From Sulfurovum sp. (GTDB lineage Bacteria > Campylobacterota > Campylobacteria > Campylobacterales > Sulfurovaceae): a stretch of DNA of 7,270 nt. Shown piece after piece: positions 6,823 to 7,270 of this stretch. The notes beneath the pieces are model-generated. The model worked only from the letters and a program-made list of their open reading frames with translations, searched no databases and had not been told where the DNA came from. Every line of letters starts with the position of its first letter. Position 1 is the stretch's first letter. The translations under genes were made by a program, and so were the position numbers. The DNA is taken from positions 1 to 7,270 of the forward strand of contig DQVJ01000109.1 in NCBI GenBank assembly GCA_015661795.1, given 5' to 3'.

Positions 6823-6828
6823 TGTATC

Positions 6829-7080
6829 ATGCAAAACGAACAACATACCATAGACCTACTATCTAAACTCATTTTCATAAATGAGCAGGGCATAGAGATA
6901 ATCCCCACCAAAGAACACATAGAAAAAATGCTAGCACTATGTAAAAAACGAAGCCGACCATCGTACTACAAGTTACGTCATGCTTCAGGCTTAGGAGAAG
7001 AGTATACCTTTAAAGGCATCAGCATGTACAGTGATGATGGGAAGAAAATGCGTCGTTTTGAGTCTGGGATAGAGCTTTAA
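6829..7080 (+). CDS. Small hypothetical protein (83 aa)
   Basis: I do not recognise this protein. It has no signal peptide or membrane segment. The N-terminal half (residues 1-40) looks helical with a TKEHIEKMLALCKK segment; the C-terminal half is basic and aromatic (KKRSRPSYYKLRH at 39-51) and ends in KKMRRFESGIEL. The single cysteine (C38) and lack of CxxC pairs argue against a zinc finger. It is supported by a good ribosome binding site (TAAGGA, 6 nt spacing), a clean stop and codon use like its neighbours. It stands between the restriction operon and gdhA, on the same strand as both, with its own 204-nt upstream gap, so it is probably a separate transcription unit. The positive charge near residues 39-51 would allow nucleic-acid contact, but that is speculation. 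Confidence 0.6.
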   Translation: MQNEQHTIDLLSKLIFINEQGIEIIPTKEHIEKMLALCKKRSRPSYYKLRHASGLGEEYTFKGISMYSDDGKKMRRFESGIEL

Positions 7081-7109
7081 TTTACCAGTCAATCATTTTA
7101 AGATACAAT
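7081..7109 (+). promoter_or_regulatory. Candidate gdhA promoter
   Basis: TTTACC (7081-7086) and TACAAT (7104-7109) are separated by 17 nt: four of six and five of six matches to the sigma70 -35 and -10 consensus. Transcription would begin near 7115, about 25 nt before the gdhA ATG. The -35 abuts the stop codon of the 83-aa gene. Confidence 0.45.
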
Positions 7110-7129
7110 TAATCATTAAAATTGAACAT

Positions 7130-7133
7130 AGGA
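7130..7133 (+). promoter_or_regulatory. Ribosome binding site of gdhA
   Basis: AGGA, 6 nt before the ATG at 7140, supports that start codon. Confidence 0.55.
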
Positions 7134-7139
7134 ACAAAA

Positions 7140-7270
7140 ATGTCAAGTAAAGCATACATTGAAAACATATTAAACAGCCTTGAAGAGATGAGTCCAGGAC
7201 AAAATGAGTTCTATCAAGCAGTAGAAGAAGTATTATTGTCCTTAGTACCGCTTTTAGATGAGGACAGCCG
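7140..7270 (+). CDS. gdhA: NADP-type glutamate dehydrogenase, N-terminal part (gene runs off the right edge)
   Basis: Only the first 43 codons are inside the window, against about 450 aa for the full enzyme. The pattern YIENILNSLEEMSPGQNEFYQ followed by AVEEVLLSLVPLLDED matches the N-terminal helices of hexameric GdhA proteins (compare the "PNQTEFAQAVREV...L.P.L" stretch of the E. coli enzyme). The substrate-binding and Rossmann domains lie outside, so function is inferred from this leader alone. The enzyme reductively aminates 2-oxoglutarate to glutamate in ammonium assimilation. It has its own likely promoter and an AGGA ribosome binding site. It forms the housekeeping right flank of the accessory segment. 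Confidence 0.85.
   Translation, partial: MSSKAYIENILNSLEEMSPGQNEFYQAVEEVLLSLVPLLDEDS

Larger units (their letters stand above)
6625..6828. other. Intergenic region between the DUF3024 gene and the 83-aa gene
   Basis: 204 nt with no convincing gene. It holds a perfect TATAAT (6688-6693) and a TATACT (6720-6725), both without a clear -35, so one could drive the downstream small gene with a long leader. The only longer open stretch (from ATG 6743, 36 codons) has no support. No strong G+C-rich terminator hairpin is seen. A weak A/T-based pairing (TCAAAAAAAG at 6753-6762 with CTTTTTTGA at 6801-6809) may be chance. Confidence 0.5.

Noticed and set aside
6743..6853. Small plus-strand ORF of 36 codons
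   Set aside because: No ribosome binding site, no recognisable sequence, and it overlaps the better supported 83-aa gene.
1..7270. CRISPR arrays, tRNA or rRNA genes, insertion sequences, integrase or attachment sites
   Set aside because: Looked for on both strands; no regularly spaced repeats, cloverleaf-like segment, transposase motif or flanking direct repeats were seen.

Overview
The window looks like an accessory defence segment set between two housekeeping genes of a low-GC Campylobacterota genome, most like a Sulfurimonas/Sulfurovum-type organism. That placement is an inference from AT-rich codon use and from the flavour of the HrpB, GdhA and Mod/Res proteins; no rRNA or other decisive marker is present. 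Both edge genes are cut by the window.

Left part, minus strand (1-1214). Reading right to left, a 144-aa helix-turn-helix protein (antitoxin-like) overlaps by 4 nt a short AbiEii/AbiGii-type nucleotidyltransferase. The latter keeps its catalytic GGT...DLD motif but stops after 73 codons, so it is probably a truncated toxin. A second reading frame of 40 codons continues past its stop. Then comes the 5' end of hrpB (DExH helicase), which runs off the left edge. The 171-bp divergent gap (1215-1385) holds a near-consensus promoter for the HTH gene. Its -35 and -10 hexamers sit inside the two arms of a perfect 12-bp inverted repeat, a textbook layout for an autorepressed toxin-antitoxin operon.

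Centre, plus strand (1386-6270). A complete type III restriction-modification system: mod (beta-class N6-adenine methyltransferase, 658 aa) and res (SF2 translocase/helicase plus PD-ExK nuclease, 968 aa), 1 nt apart. All key motifs of both subunits are present, so the system looks functional. The target-recognition part of mod is strikingly AT-rich (about 21% G+C over 240 nt, against about 32-45% in the flanking blocks counted), which points to domain exchange.

Right part, plus strand (6280-7270). A DUF3024 protein starts 9 nt after res and is probably the last gene of the operon. A 204-nt gap follows, then an unrecognised 83-aa protein with a good ribosome binding site, then the promoter and first 43 codons of gdhA (NADP-type glutamate dehydrogenase).

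How they work together: Mod methylates a short asymmetric site and Mod+Res cut unmodified foreign DNA. The neighbouring toxin-antitoxin remnant shares the divergent promoter region, so its repressor may influence mod. I did not see a convincing wholly new system. The items most worth checking are the broken toxin with its shifted-frame tail, the operator architecture, and DUF3024 as a possible third gene of the type III operon.
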